This document shows, one piece after another, positions 54,771 to 64,000 of a stretch of DNA of 64,000 nucleotides (position 1 is the stretch's first letter; every line of letters starts with the position of its first letter). The DNA comes from Bufo bufo. Lineage: Eukaryota; Chordata; Amphibia; Anura; Bufonidae. A program made the translations under genes and the position numbers. The stretch lies in the NCBI RefSeq assembly GCF_905171765.1, contig NC_053393.1:68913371-68977370 (forward strand), in the 5' to 3' direction. The notes below the pieces were generated by a model, which saw nothing but the letters and a program-made list of their open reading frames with translations, did no database searches and was not told the origin of the DNA.

Positions 54771-55293
54771 CCTTAAAATAGCGCCAACAGTTAAACCTAA
54801 AAAAGGAGCCCAAACGTTACAAAAATGGTCCGACATCAAAGTTTTTTTTAGGTGTGGACAATGTAATAATTGTAAATCAACATCCTTCCCTAAAAAAACA
54901 ATGGAGATTGTCTCGACCTCAAACGGATTTAGACACAAGATTAAAGAGTTTTTGTCCTGTGATACAAGTGACGTTATATATGTCATTGAATGTCCCTGTA
55001 AATTACAATATATCGGGAGAACAAAGAGATTACTTAAGAAAAGGATAGCGGAACATATTAGTAAAATCAAAAAGGGCTTCGAAAATCACTCCCTCTCAAG
55101 CCATTTTAAAGATGTACATCATCAGGATCCCTCAGGCCTTAAGTTTGCAGCCCTTGAAAAGATACAGAGAGATTGGAGAGGAGGTGATTACATAGCCAAG
55201 ATGTCAAGAGCAGAAACTAAAAAATGTTTTGAATTTGACACATTACTCCCAATGGGATTAAATTCTGAATTTGAATTGTTTGGCTTTCTATAG
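54771..55293 (+). pseudogene. PLE-C GIY-YIG endonuclease, C-terminal fragment
   Basis: The frame continues from the truncation point: APTVKPKKGAQTLQKWSDIK, then the Cys linker CGQCNNCKSTSF, VIYVIECPCKLQYIGRT (GIY-YIG motif), LLKKRIAEHISK (Arg helix), RDWRGGDYIAKMSRAETKKC (Glu) and a stop at the normal end. The apparent first residues before 54771 come from the target duplication and do not belong to the element. The reverse transcriptase is lost. Confidence 0.88.
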
Positions 55294-56209
55294 GGGAGAG
55301 CGCCATCGGCCGACTAGTGACCGTACCATATTTAAGGTGGCCGGTCCCTCTCTGCCGCTGACGCTCCCCCCAATATACTACAATAAGATCTGAATTTGAA
55401 ATAGAACGCCATTACAAGAGGTTTGTTTATATATAAGTATGAAATGTAACTTAGGACTACCTCTCAGGAACCTGACATGGAGATTTTATGTTTTTTATAA
55501 ATATTTTTTATAAATATTTTATATAACTTTTTTATATTAAATGGTTTTAGTTAACCAGTTTTTCCTTAAACATGAGTAAGGAAATACCAATCTTCATACA
55601 TTCACTATTATATATTTTACATGTTTTTATGGGATATTTGCGTGTATTTTTTGTGTATTTTTTGGGAATTTTATGTTATTTATGCATTATATAACATTTT
55701 TTACTGTTTTTTAGAAAAAAACGCATTGAAAACGCATCAAAACCGCATATGCGTTTTTTGGAGACCATGCGTTTTTTTTTTTGCAAAATCTCCAGCTTAT
55801 TGTAATAAGGCTATATAACGTAGTCTGACACGATGGTGACCTATTATTTGATATTTATATATATATGTATATGAGGGATCTACACAGTTATGAAATCTGG
55901 ATCGTTTTGAATATAAATGCAACAAAGATGCATCAATACCGCATAAGCGGTTTCTTTATATTTGGTGTATCTTTGATATATACAATCCAGATCTATACAT
56001 ATCTAATGAAAATTATGGAAAGGAGTATGGAGGATATTTTGGTGTATCTAATATTGATTTATTTGAAGAGATCCCAATATTGAGATCCACCATAGATTTT
56101 GAGGAGAACCCGATCCATTTCAGAATTTGAGGAATACTTGGCTCATTTCCAAGTTGGATTGATTACTGAAGTCCTCTATAAAAGGAGAGACATTAGGGAG
56201 GGGAGGTCA
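55294..56209 (+). other. PLE-C 3' region
   Basis: AT-rich sequence between the ORF end and the ribozyme motif, with repeated 'gcgttttt' strings at about 55735-55780. Small open frames here lack any domain. Confidence 0.5.
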
Positions 56210-56253
56210 ACCACTGAGGAAGGGGCCACTAAGAGCCCCGAAACGCGTCTGGT
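56210..56253 (+). ncRNA. Hammerhead ribozyme motif, PLE-C
   Basis: Stem I ACCA (56210-56213) pairs with TGGT (56250-56253). The core CTGAGGA is at 56214-56220, stem II is GGGGC/GCCCC with loop CACTAAGA, GAAAC is at 56240-56244 and GCGTC at 56245-56249, with cleavage expected after 56249. Stem sequences differ from those at 16655 and 17094, but the pairing and core are kept. Confidence 0.78.
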
Positions 56254-57018
56254 ACTGGACCCCCCGACTGGACCTAAGGACCACCAACCTTTGCAGCTTC
56301 GCCCCTTCTTGGAGAAAATAAATTGAAGGTGGAACGCATATCTGCAGAGCTGTGGACTACAAAGATACTACTGGCGCCAGTAAGTGAGGAACTTTGATTG
56401 TTCAATTGAAAAACAGCTTGTTGAAAACTCTCTGTGAAACCTACTAGGAGTTATCAAAGACTATTCCATTGTGAAGTTGTGGCTCACACGTACAAGCGGA
56501 GATCATACCCTGACTATTACGCGGGACGCCGCGGATTGCTGATCTGAGCCGCCTAAGTACATTTATTATGTGAGTAGACTATAATACAACTGACAAATTA
56601 TCCATTTGGAAATTAACGCTGTTACTTTGAACTGTGCGAATATTTGAATTCAGGACTATTAGTCTCTGTAAAAGATCTCAGGATATCGGATCGACTATTT
56701 CATCCGTCCTTTTTGTATATGGCACACTTCTGATATTGGACTGAACATTCGGATAGTTTTGGACTGTTTTCATCCTCCACATATGCGGATTATTGGTCAT
56801 ATGCGAATTACTGATCATATCTGACTTTTATATATATCAAATAGGTCCTTTTACCATTGTGTTACAGTGATTATATTTATATTTTAGATACCATTATTGA
56901 TGTGTATGAATGTGTGTTAGAATATGTGTTTTTAATATTATAATAATTGATTCTAATTAATAAAGCACCACGGCTACTAGATATAGTGAGTGCCCAGCCC
57001 TTTTCTTTTGTATAATTA

Positions 57019-57058
57019 AGTGCTGAGAAAATGCTGTGTATCAGCCAAATATGATGGA
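57019..57058. repeat. Target-site duplication of PLE-C, right copy (40 bp)
   Basis: Perfect copy of 54731-54770. PLE-B sequence resumes after it. Confidence 0.93.
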
Positions 57059-57371
57059 ATATCCCTTATCAAGGGTGTGAGTATTTTCTCAAGCACTATT
57101 GCCAATGGAGATAAGATAGATCCCACTGAGGCCACTATCGGGCGGCCTGGGGGGTCTATTAAGGTTTTATGGACTTTGGGGAGCACGTAAAACACAGGTG
57201 TTATTGGTGTTTGATTTATCAGAAAAGTATACATGTTGTTATCAAAAATGCCCAATGTAGCAAAGTGATCCACAACCCTCAGTATTTTTTCTTTGATATG
57301 AAAAACCGGATCAGTGGTCAAAAGCTCATATGTATTATGATCTGAGAGTTGTCGATTCACCTCTGCCACAA
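57059..57371 (-). pseudogene. PLE-B reverse transcriptase, N-terminal region
   Basis: Encodes VFYVLPKVHKTLIDPPGRPI, the conserved PLE block before motif A, preceded by a helical segment (FHIKEKILRVVDHFATLGIF). It continues into 53927-54770 once PLE-C and one copy of the 40-bp duplication are disregarded. Confidence 0.88.
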
Positions 57372-57897
57372 TCAAAGCTATAGGGATAAACTAGTACGCG
57401 CGGATATTGGGAGTACTCGTCGTGCCCTCAAACAGAGTGTACTGGCCACACAGCGGAAGGGTACTTTTCTGTGTCTGCACTGCTTCCAGTGCTCCAACAT
57501 AATCAAAGGGCCCAATATATACCACCCACACACTGGACGTACATACCCAGTGGACGGCTTTTTCACGTGCGATTCAGCCAATGTTATATACTTGATTAAA
57601 TGTCCATGTGGGCTGCTATATATTGGTGAAACAATACAGAGTATTAGGGATCGCATTGGCAAGCACAAGTCAACTATTAGGACCAAAAACTTACTTTTAC
57701 CCATCCCTTCCCACTTTGAGAAACATAATCATACAATTGCTCAACTGAAGTTCCAGGTTATAGAACAGGTCACTAGACCCAGGCAGGGAGGTGATATTAA
57801 AAAACTTTTATTGCGTCGGGAGGCCTACTGGATCCATACCCTGGACACCCTTCATCCAAGGGGTCTCAACAGAGATTATGAAATTATGCACATTTAA
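57372..57897 (+). pseudogene. GIY-YIG domain of the inverted PLE-B-family fragment
   Basis: Same protein as 53285-53926 with only a few changes (for example RRAL for RGAL, SHFEK for FHFEK). It is open to the natural stop. The first residues before 57372 come from PLE-B read in antisense. Confidence 0.88.
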
Positions 57898-58046
57898 GTT
57901 CTGGTTCTGTTCACTTATGCATTTTTTGTTTGCCATTTATTAATTAATATATTATTATTTTTTAGACATCCACTACCCATTGAAGAATTTTCTCAGCCAC
58001 GCTGGTATTTACCATCTACTATCTATATCATTAGTACGTGTTCTAA
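57372..58046 (+). mobile_element. Inverted PLE-B-family fragment
   Basis: The plus-strand copy of the PLE-B 3' half matches the inverse of about 53140-53815 closely, including the non-coding tail with 'gacatccactacccattgaa'. It joins PLE-B head to head at about 57371. It is cut on the right by the Gypsy-3 LTR, so its own terminal ribozyme region is missing. Confidence 0.88.
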
Positions 58047-59032
58047 TGTAGTGTCCCACTAGGTAAAGGTGGGCACTGCACAAAAGGGGTTAATGTGTCT
58101 TTATTACATTTAATGTTATGTGTATGCATTTCCCTGTGTTAGCTGGGTGTCAGGCCTGTCAGGGTGTAGTTTAGCCTCCCAGACGTTAGAGGGAGCTAGA
58201 GAGCCTTAGATATAAATAGGAAGGCCCAGACAGGGGAGTGGTAGTTCATTCCAAGGGGACTAGAGGAGTTACTTCGTCCACCTGAAGCTCCTGAGGCTAG
58301 GATTAGCTCAGTAGAGACACCCCAGTTGCAGGACAGAACCTCCTGGGAGAAACCCACAGTCCTTCACCATTCAAGTAAGGATATTACAAGCAAAGATAAG
58401 TAACACTGATAGGCAGAGGCATTAGAAAGCGAGGCAAGGATTTAATACGAGAGGAAGATATATATATACCAAGGATTTAAGCCAGCATTTAGGCATCCGG
58501 GCCTTGGGATTGAAACCAGACAGAAGTTCTAGAAAGGAACAGTGTACACTATTTTTGAGGAAAGGTACAACCTGATTCTGAGTGCATTGTGAATTTACCC
58601 TCTGAGTATCTTGCATAATCAATACCTGCCATCTTGTGAAATAAGCCTGCTTGTGAAGTATTTGATCTAAAGGACTGTATTACCATCTGTTTGTACAAAG
58701 TTGGACTGTTAAGTAAAGCAACGTTTGGTTCACTATACCACCTGTGTACCTCACTTATTCCAACTATAAATCGGTGTGCCACCATTACAGGCACTGGCGT
58801 CCCGAATCCAAAAGGGACCTTGCTTTAGGCACTCAAAATACCTGTAACATCCAGGGCACCTCATCCACCATCAGGCCTGGTCCCTACATACCGAGTGTGC
58901 CCCAGAGGAACTGTGTCTACCTCTCCTTCACTGCCGCATGCCTGCCCAGGGTTCTCCAATACAGTGAGCAACCCTCGATTGCCCATAACCGTGACCTCAC
59001 TTCGCAATACCCTGCAGGTCTGGCGTGCTGCA
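58047..59032 (+). repeat. Gypsy-3 5' LTR (986 bp)
   Basis: Starts TGTAGTGTCCCACTAGG and ends GTGCTGCA. A TATA-like 'agatataaatagg' lies at about 58208-58220. The right boundary is set by comparison with the solo LTR and by the primer site that follows. Confidence 0.9.
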
Positions 59033-59037
59033 TAAAT

Positions 59038-59055
59038 TGGCGTCACGAACAGGAT
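59038..59055 (+). promoter_or_regulatory. Candidate primer binding site
   Basis: TGGCGTCACGAACAGGAT lies 5 nt inside the LTR end and begins with the TGG expected to pair with a tRNA CCA end. The cognate tRNA was not identified. Confidence 0.55.
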
Positions 59056-59705
59056 TTACGGAACATTCCTGCGCCATTGCGGATATACAACTGTGTGCTG
59101 AAAAGTGCCTTAAAGTGACCAAGCCCTATTGTTTTATTCAAAATTGCTGGGCCAAAGAACTGAAAAGAATTAGCGGTGTGAAGATAATATTTTCGGGACT
59201 GTTTGCTGCTTATTTGAGCCACTGCTTGCTGTCAGTGAATAGACAGCCATTTTGCCACTTAAACCTGAGGTGGATTGCAAGTGCGCCTGGTGAACCGTTT
59301 GGCGCGAAAAAGAGGACTTTGGCGTGAAAAGAACCAGGCGGAGTTATCACCCAGCCAGCGAGGAGGAAGAACGCTGCCCTGCCTGGAAGAAAAGGTGCCG
59401 CCTACATGAGTCCCGGAGCTACGAGAGGCCGCGCCCACCTGCTGACGCTGTACGCAGGACGTCCGACGCCCGTAGCCACGCATCTCGCGAGACTTGGAGC
59501 GAGCACCACCGGAGTGAGTACCGACTTAGAACTTTTGCCGGCTCCCCTGATCACCTTACCGGAATCTTCCCGACCCTGCCAGGGTACCGGAGGGACCCCT
59601 GCTGGTAACCAGAGACTTTACTGAAAAAAAAAAAATAAAGTTGTTACCATTGCCACTCCGGTCCGCTCCGCTACATTTAAAGGGCCATACCCACCTAGTA
59701 ACGCC
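59056..59705 (+). other. Gypsy-3 leader
   Basis: Non-coding leader between primer site and gag. A 94-codon frame at 59324-59608 is rich in Arg/Ser/Glu with no recognisable domain and is probably not a gene. An A-rich run with 'aaataaagttg' lies at about 59625-59642. Confidence 0.55.
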
Positions 59706-60758
59706 ATGTCTACACCTGAGGAAATCGGACAGGTGGCCCCAGTCGTGCCTTCTGAACTATCCCCAGCCGACCCTAGGGCCCCTGCCGCCGCGGCACCGCC
59801 AAGCCTGATGCCGCTAACTATGCCGTACTATTTTGGGGCCCCCTGGTTCCCATGTTATTCAGGGGAAGCCCACAAGTTAAAGGACTTTAAGGAGCAGACA
59901 CTGGCCTTGTTCCGGCTTTATCCCATAACTGCTGAACAGCAAATGGAGATCCTCCTAGCTCAGTTGGAAGGGGCCGCCCGCAGGGAAGTCATGTCGTGGC
60001 CCCGCTCTGAGAAAAGTAGCCTCGAACAGATCTTTGATCGCTTGGGCACCACATTTGAGGCCAGAACGGTGTCAGAAGTTAAAATGTGTTTCTTCAGCAG
60101 AAAGCAGCAGCCTGGAGAGTCGCTCCGTTATTTTGCCCTGTCCTTACAAGAGACACTCAGAGCTGTAGTCCAAGTGGATCCTAAAGAAGCTGAGGACCAG
60201 GACCGGACTCTTAGAGAGCAATTCATTGCAGGCATAAGTAATGAGCATTTAAAGGGCCAGCTACGCATGTTGTCAGCTCAACACCCCCACTGCGCATTTC
60301 TGGACTTTAAGGAATTGGCCATCAGTATATTAGGCCAGAACCCTGCTCCAGGGCCAGCAGCCTCCTATGAACCCCAGGCTTGTCAGCCCAAGACTGTGAA
60401 TGTGGGGTCTGCAGGGGTCAGTCAGGCCACCCAAGCTCCAGTCACAGATGTAGTGGCAGCCCTCATGGAGCAAGTGAACCATCTTACTATAAGTCTAGAG
60501 AAGGTGTGCAAGAAGATAGAGGAGTGGGAGAGACCATTGTTGCTAGAAGATGAAGGTCCTTTTCCTCCAAGGCTCCCACCTGCATATAGTGACGTATACC
60601 CAAAAGAGCCTGATGGGCGACCGAGGTACCGGCCCAGAAGTAGAAAACAGCCTGTCTGCCACCACTGCAAGAAATATGGACATACTGAATCAATGTGCTG
60701 GCAGTTAAATGGGCAACCCCTGAGGCAGAGGACCGCCCCTCGGGAGGTAGAACAGTAG
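59706..60758 (+). CDS. Gypsy-3 gag
   Basis: A 350-residue capsid/nucleocapsid polyprotein. After a Pro/Ala-rich N-terminus comes a retrotransposon gag domain (about residues 45-230): KLKDFKEQTLALFRLYPITA, LAQLEGAARREVMSWP, FFSRKQQPGESLRYFALSLQ. The C-terminus has one CCHC zinc knuckle (CHHCKKYGHTESMC, residues 318-331) that would bind element RNA. The start ATG is at 59706, and no break is seen. It overlaps pol, which lies in the -1 frame. Confidence 0.92.
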   Translation: MSTPEEIGQVAPVVPSELSPADPRAPAAAAPPSLMPLTMPYYFGAPWFPCYSGEAHKLKDFKEQTLALFRLYPITAEQQMEILLAQLEGAARREVMSWPRSEKSSLEQIFDRLGTTFEARTVSEVKMCFFSRKQQPGESLRYFALSLQETLRAVVQVDPKEAEDQDRTLREQFIAGISNEHLKGQLRMLSAQHPHCAFLDFKELAISILGQNPAPGPAASYEPQACQPKTVNVGSAGVSQATQAPVTDVVAALMEQVNHLTISLEKVCKKIEEWERPLLLEDEGPFPPRLPPAYSDVYPKEPDGRPRYRPRSRKQPVCHHCKKYGHTESMCWQLNGQPLRQRTAPREVEQ

Positions 60759-63436
60759 GTCCAAAGGATCCAAGCTGGATGCCTAAGTATGTAGGATCCC
60801 GTCCAAAAATGAATATATGTATCAACGGGATACCCTTTGAAGCCCTGTTGGACACTGGGTCACAGGTCACCACCATTCAACGGCCTGCCTTTGACAAATT
60901 CTGGGATCCAAGTCTCCTCACCCAGCCACCAGAGTCCTGGCTAGATATCATTGCCAGCAACGGTAAGCCAGTGAAAGTGCATGGGTATTGGAAACCTACC
61001 CTTCAGGTGGGAGAAGCCACCTTACCACAGCAAGGCGTGATTGTGGTGCAAGCAGGAGATAAAGGAGGACACCCTGTGATATTAGGGACTAACGTTCTAA
61101 AAAATTGTTACTCCGAAGTGCTTGACGCATTAAATCAAACTATATCTTCAGCCTCACCTGCTTCCAGAAGAGTTATTCAAAAGACTATTAGTGTGCTGTG
61201 TGCTCAACAAAAGTTCGCCAACAAGAAAGGAGAAATTTGCACTGTCCGGATCCGGGATAACCGGCCGGTAACTCTGCCTCCAAATTCCCAGATCATCCTG
61301 TGGTGCCGTGCGGTGTTAGGGATCCAGGGCCAGGACTATCAAGCCCTAGTGGAACCTATTCCCTTTGAAAATCATCCCTTCGTACGGACAGCCAAGAGCC
61401 TGGTGACCGTGTCTCAAGGTAAAGTGCCTGTCCGCTTGATTAACTTTGGTGACCATCCCGTTACTCTCCTTAAACACTGCCCCGTTGTTCAGCTTTTCCA
61501 GGTGTCTTTCCAGTATGTGATCCGTCTGCCTGCCACGGAGGCGTTCCAGACCACACAGAGCAGCAGCACCCTTTCAACATCCTGGTGGGAAGAACTACAT
61601 GTGGGGGACGAATCCACCCCAAAGGAGCAGATAGAGGGAGTCCTGAAACTGGTGAAGGAGCACCACCAGGCTTTCAGCAAGCACTCCACAGACTACGGAG
61701 AGGTCAGTGTAATCAAACACACCATACCCACCGGCTCTCATCCTCCTATTAAGGAGAGGCACAGACCCATACCACCTACTACCTATCAGTCTGTGAAAGA
61801 AATGATACAAGAGATGAAAGACTCTAACATAATCCCGGACAGTCATAGTCCCTGGGCTGCGCCCCTAGTACTTGTCCGGAAAAAAGATGGCAGCATAAGG
61901 TTCTGCGTGGATTACAGAAAAATTAATCAAATCACCCACAAAGACGCATATCCATTGCCACGCATTGAGGAGTCCTTGACTGCCCTGGGGTCATCAGCCT
62001 ATTTCTCCACCTTGGACTTAACCAGCGGGTACTGGCAAGTACCCATGGCCCCAGAAGATCGAGAAAAGACTGCTTTTACTACACCTATGGGCCTGTTCGA
62101 ATTCAATTATATGCCGTTTGGACTGTGTAACGTTCCAGGAACGTTCCAGAGGCTGATGGAATGTTGTTTAGGCCATAGGAATTTTGAGACTGTACTCTTA
62201 TATCTGGATGACGTCATTGTATACTCCAAGACGTATGAGGACCATTTAAAGCACCTGGGTGAGGTGTTCCAAGTTCTTGCTAAATATGGCCTCAAAATCA
62301 AGCCATCCAAGTGCCACCTACTGAAACCAGCGGTCAAATACCTTGGGCACGTTGTCAGTGCCGAAGGAATACAGCCTGATCCTGATAAACTTGCTGCTGT
62401 CCGCAACTGGCCTACTCCAACGACCGTGAAAGAGGTGAGAAGCTTTCTCAGTTTTGCAGGGTACTACAGGCGTTTCATCCCGCATTTCGCACAAATTGCG
62501 GATCCCATCCAGGAACTGTTGAGGGGGCATCCAAAGAAGAGCCTGAAAACTCCTATTCCTGTTGAATGGAACCAAGAACGAGAAATTGCCTTTCAACTCC
62601 TAAAGAAGAAGTTGACTGAACCCCCTGTTCTGGGTTACCCAGATTACCAGAAGCCATTCCTCCTCTACACGGATGCCAGTAAAAGAGGCCTGGGGGCCGT
62701 GTTGGCTCAAGTGCAAGACAACAAAGAAAAGGTAATTGCCTACGCCAGCAGATCCCTGAAGGGAGCTCAAAAGAATGAACAGAATTACAGTTCTTTCAAG
62801 CTGGAGTTTCTTGCCTTAGTGTGGGCTGTGACTGAAAAGTTCAAAGACTATCTCGCTGCCACACCATTTGTCGCCTTCACGGTCAATAATCCCCTGGCGC
62901 ATCTGAACACGGCCAAGTTAGGGGCACTGGAGCAAAGATGGGCCTCCCGCCTTGCCAACTATGACTTTACTGTGAAGTACCGGGCAGGCCGCTCCAATGA
63001 TAATGCTGATGCCATGTCGCGGCTTCCCACTACAGAGGCCCCAGATGAGCTAAAAGATGCCTGGGAGGAAGTGGAAATGCCCGCGTTCTACAAAAAATTT
63101 GCCCAGCAGGATAATATCCGTACTGAAAATCTCCCTGCTGCTGATCCTCCCTCATCAGATGATCCTGAGTCCAGAGGCGATCAAGAAAGGTGGATTAAGC
63201 TCCAGTCCGAAAGTAGAGTCCTCGGTGAACTGCTCGACTTCCTTACCAGTGGGAGAATCCCTGAGAGAATCCGCAGGAAAAGTGCAGACCCAGAACTAGT
63301 AAGACTGTGGAGACATCGCCATCAACTATTCCTTCAAAGAGGCCTGTTACTCAGAAGGAGTTTGGATCCAGTGTCCTGTGATAGAGTTTACCAAATTCTC
63401 CTGCCACGTCGGGATGCCTGTTCTGTGCCCACATGA
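60695..63436 (+). pseudogene. Gypsy-3 pol: protease, reverse transcriptase, RNase H; integrase missing
   Basis: Open for 913 codons from an internal Met. Protease active site DTG is at residues 53-55 (FEALLDTGSQVTTI). Reverse transcriptase blocks include SPWAAPLVLVRKKDGSIRFC, FSTLDLTSGYWQVPM and the catalytic YLDD at 503-506. RNase H starts at LYTDASKRGLGAVLAQ, with Asp at residue 660. The tether YDFTVKYRAGRSNDNADAMS follows. The frame ends just as the integrase zinc-binding region should begin, seven bases before a foreign LTR. It would be made as a gag-pol fusion by -1 frameshifting. The part present has no stops, so it is recent, but without integrase it is inactive. Confidence 0.92.
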
Positions 63437-63443
63437 AGGCGAA

Positions 63444-63935
63444 TGAAGGTGTAACTGATAATGACTTTGTGACTGTCCTACCTTCGTATCCAAGCAGTGG
63501 AGCAGACCGGACCGGCAGATGCTCAGGTTAGATGGATCCAGACGTAGACATGAGGATGCAATCAAACGTGGGTTTATTTGATCCAGAGCAGTGACATACA
63601 GTGATGCAATACAGGAATGCAGTAGATGCTGTCATGTGGATGTCTTTCCTGAGGCTAACTGCTGAGGCAACTGCTGGTCAAAAACTGATGCCTTCACAAG
63701 CCGAGGTGTGTGTCTCCAGTCACAAAGGAATGCAGCACTGAAAAAGGCTACAGGAAGTGACCAGGCCCAAGGCTGCTGAAACCACGCCCAGAGATAAAAC
63801 TTTATAGACAACGAACGAGGCGTGCAGCATACAAATTCGGGCCAGCAGATGGCAGCAGAGAACAATAGACTTAAACAACATAGGTAAAACAAGAAATAAT
63901 ACAGTGCAGAAATTCAATATGAAAGGAACAGCACA
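63444..63935 (-). mobile_element. LTR of another retroelement, minus strand
   Basis: On the minus strand it starts TGTGCTGTTCC and ends TTACACCTTCA (TG...CA). It has a TATA box ('ctataaagt') at about 63798-63806 and AATAAA at 63578-63573. Just before it in element sense lies 'gagacggggag', a polypurine tract, so this is the 3' LTR of an element whose body extends beyond the right edge. It cuts Gypsy-3 pol. Confidence 0.7.
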
Positions 63936-64000
63936 CTCCCCGTCTCAAATTCACTTTGGGGATTTCACTATGACGAATGTCCATAAAATATAAACAACCT
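63936..64000 (-). other. Start of the internal region of the minus-strand LTR element
   Basis: Contains the polypurine tract next to the LTR. Too short to identify the family. Confidence 0.5.

Larger units (their letters stand above)
54771..57018 (+). mobile_element. Penelope-like element PLE-C, 5' truncated, with intact hammerhead core
   Basis: A 2248-bp plus-strand insertion in PLE-B, flanked by a perfect 40-bp target duplication. It keeps only the Cys linker and GIY-YIG end of the ORF (to 55293), then a 1.7-kb 3' region with a hammerhead motif at 56210-56253, an AATAAA at about 56317, and a further ~0.7 kb ending 'cttttcttttgtataatt'. Confidence 0.9.
52881..57371 (-). mobile_element. Penelope-like retroelement PLE-B, 5' truncated
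   Basis: The minus-strand element has a 3' end with a decayed hammerhead motif, a GIY-YIG domain (53285-53926), and a reverse transcriptase in two parts (53927-54770 and 57059-57371) separated by the PLE-C insertion. The 5' end at 57371 falls inside the reverse transcriptase N-terminal region and joins an inverted copy of the same family's 3' half. Boundaries at the left end are approximate. Confidence 0.85.
58047..63443 (+). mobile_element. Gypsy-3: Ty3/Gypsy element, 5' part
   Basis: 5' LTR, leader, gag and pol to the end of RNase H, then interruption by another LTR at 63444. The LTR family is the same as the solo LTR at 11678-12640. No second LTR is in the window. It is inserted in the inverted PLE fragment. 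Confidence 0.9.

Noticed and set aside
59324..59608. 94-codon leader ORF upstream of Gypsy-3 gag
   Set aside because: Biased Arg/Ser/Glu content, no domain, and lies in a normal retroelement leader position.
1..64000. tRNA, rRNA or bacterial-type operon features
   Set aside because: No cloverleaf-like or rRNA-like sequence was recognised, and the intron-containing gene and element content are eukaryotic.

Overview
This is vertebrate nuclear DNA that is almost entirely repetitive. The best guess is a large-genome amphibian, probably a frog, but the species cannot be read from the sequence. The evidence is the mixture of element families: Penelope-like retroelements (PLEs) with GIY-YIG nucleases and hammerhead ribozyme motifs, CR1-type LINEs ending in a (TTTCTATG)n tail, Ty3/Gypsy elements, a Ngaro-like tyrosine-recombinase element, piggyBac, hAT and Tc1/mariner transposons, and many palindromic MITEs. 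There are no bacterial features. One host gene can be supported: a small spliced RING-H2 ubiquitin ligase gene on the minus strand at about 41.06-43.7 kb.

Layout. 1-10 kb: unassigned sequence with short inverted-repeat elements, a repeat carrying degenerate tandem units (3.26-5.24 kb) and a 30-bp minisatellite (9.67-10.14 kb). 10.3-12.64 kb: a broken CR1 copy and a solo LTR. 12.9-16.2 kb: a TA-flanked non-autonomous transposon filled with a ~140-bp satellite. 16.6-24.35 kb: a palindrome of two PLE tails with ribozyme motifs, then a 7.1-kb PLE (PLE-A, minus strand) split by an intact DD37E Tc1/mariner transposon and a CR1 copy. 24.4-31.1 kb: a chromodomain Gypsy element (Gypsy-1) with both LTRs and a perfect 5-bp target duplication, lying inside the leader of an older Gypsy element (Gypsy-2). 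31.1-32.4 kb: AT-rich repeats. 32.4-38.04 kb: a Ngaro-like element with A1...B1-A2-B2 split direct repeats, two internal satellites and a decayed recombinase. 38.0-40.23 kb: a piggyBac relic.

41.06-43.7 kb: the RING-H2 gene. 44.8-50.14 kb: a hAT-type element with an 8-bp target duplication, filled with a ~30-bp minisatellite and hosting a second copy of the TA-flanked satellite element. 50.4-52.9 kb: a diverged LTR interrupted by a TIR element that contains a ~1.1-kb palindrome. 52.9-58.05 kb: PLE-B, split by a third PLE (PLE-C) with a 40-bp target duplication and an intact hammerhead core, and joined head-to-head to an inverted fragment of its own family. 58.05-63.44 kb: Gypsy-3 (LTR, gag, pol), cut off by another LTR that runs to near the window edge.

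Most reading frames here belong to mobile elements, and most elements are nested, so insertion order can be read directly. The most interesting strand is the ribozyme architecture of the PLEs: paired stems change together between copies, and the 5' end of PLE-A starts 8 nt from the position expected for ribozyme cleavage. A second theme is that three unrelated elements (Ngaro-like, hAT, TA-type) each carry a long internal tandem array.
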